A stretch of DNA of 14,950 nucleotides from Boseongicola sp. SB0662_bin_57 (GTDB lineage: Bacteria > Pseudomonadota > Alphaproteobacteria > Rhodobacterales > Rhodobacteraceae): contig VXPN01000495.1 of the NCBI GenBank assembly GCA_009839535.1, positions 1 to 14,950 on the forward strand, read 5' to 3'. The position numbers and the translations under genes were made by a program. How positions within the stretch are numbered: the first letter of the stretch is position 1; each line of letters opens with the position of its first letter. Shown piece after piece: positions 14,817 through 14,950 of the stretch. Under the pieces are notes generated by a model, which was not told the origin of the DNA, made no database searches, and saw nothing but the letters and a program-made list of their open reading frames with translations.

Positions 14817-14950
14817 TCAGGCAATGCCCGTTGCCCCGTCCGGCTCACCGCTGCGCCCGTAGAGCCAGGCGCCGAGCGCGGGCAGCAACATGACTGCGCC
14901 CGCCATGTTCACGAGGAACATGAACATCAGCACCGTGCCCATGTCGGCCT
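14817..14950 (-). CDS. RND/MMPL-type exporter, C-terminal end only
   Basis: The last 44 codons of a gene that enters from beyond the right edge. The sequence ADMGTVLMFMFLVNM, then a run to LLPALGAWL, is the final transmembrane helix and tail of RND-superfamily exporters of the MMPL/SSD type, whose last helix typically reads 'DMG....F.FL.NM.GA..LLPAL'. A short polar tail (GRSGEPDGATGIA) precedes the TGA at 14819-14817. Nothing ties it to the peptide cluster except proximity. It may be ordinary flanking chromosome or an additional exporter. Confidence 0.8.
   Translation of the reverse strand, partial: ADMGTVLMFMFLVNMAGAVMLLPALGAWLYGRSGEPDGATGIA

Noticed and set aside
1..14950. CRISPR arrays, tRNA/rRNA genes, transposases or insertion-sequence ends
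   Set aside because: No regularly spaced direct repeats, cloverleaf-like sequence, ribosomal RNA sequence or transposase motif was seen on either strand.

Overview
The window (about 62% G+C by eye) looks like alphaproteobacterial chromosome. At the left edge, on the minus strand, is the 5' part of a FtsB/DivIC-type septum formation initiator in its alphaproteobacterial form. At the right edge, also on the minus strand, is the C-terminal tail of an RND/MMPL-type exporter. Between them lies one complete RiPP (ribosomally made, post-translationally modified peptide) gene cluster of the nitrile-hydratase-leader-peptide (NHLP) class.

The cluster is a plus-strand gene train from 561 to 13709 plus one convergent minus-strand gene for the precursor peptide. 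In order it encodes: a very short HlyD-like membrane adaptor (561-1106); an NHLP-type exporter with an intact C39 leader peptidase (1114-3324); a second, larger NHLP-type ABC exporter overlapping it (3324-6263); a protein whose first ~78 residues are an NHLP leader domain fused to a terpenoid-cyclase-like toroid (6457-7758); an AlkB-like membrane diiron oxygenase fused to a catalytically degenerate GlnE-like adenylyltransferase half (7834-10230); a fused ThiF/E1-like + YcaO cyclodehydratase (10263-12581); and a 372-residue protein I could not assign (12591-13709). A possible 73-codon ORF overlaps its 3' end. Facing this train at 14442-14191 is an 83-residue NHLP precursor whose leader ends in Ala-Gly, followed by a five-residue core, Leu-Cys-Cys-Cys-Trp.

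Inferred division of labour: the leader is recognised by the cyclodehydratase, which turns one or more of the three contiguous cysteines into thiazolines. The diiron enzyme and possibly the cyclase-like fusion tailor the product. The C39 exporter removes the leader after Ala-Gly and, with the adaptor and the second ABC protein, exports the product. No flavin dehydrogenase of the SagB type is encoded here, so an azoline product, or oxidation by the AlkB-like enzyme, is expected.

The most unusual points are: (1) the leader domain on the cyclase-like protein matches the true precursor leader without gaps over 59 residues (27 identities), at the same distance from the N-terminus and with the same Ala-Gly end; (2) the AlkB-GlnE-like fusion has lost its DxD metal site; (3) the core is only five residues with three consecutive Cys. 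I know of no characterised pathway with this combination. That is a statement of recognition, not the result of a database search.
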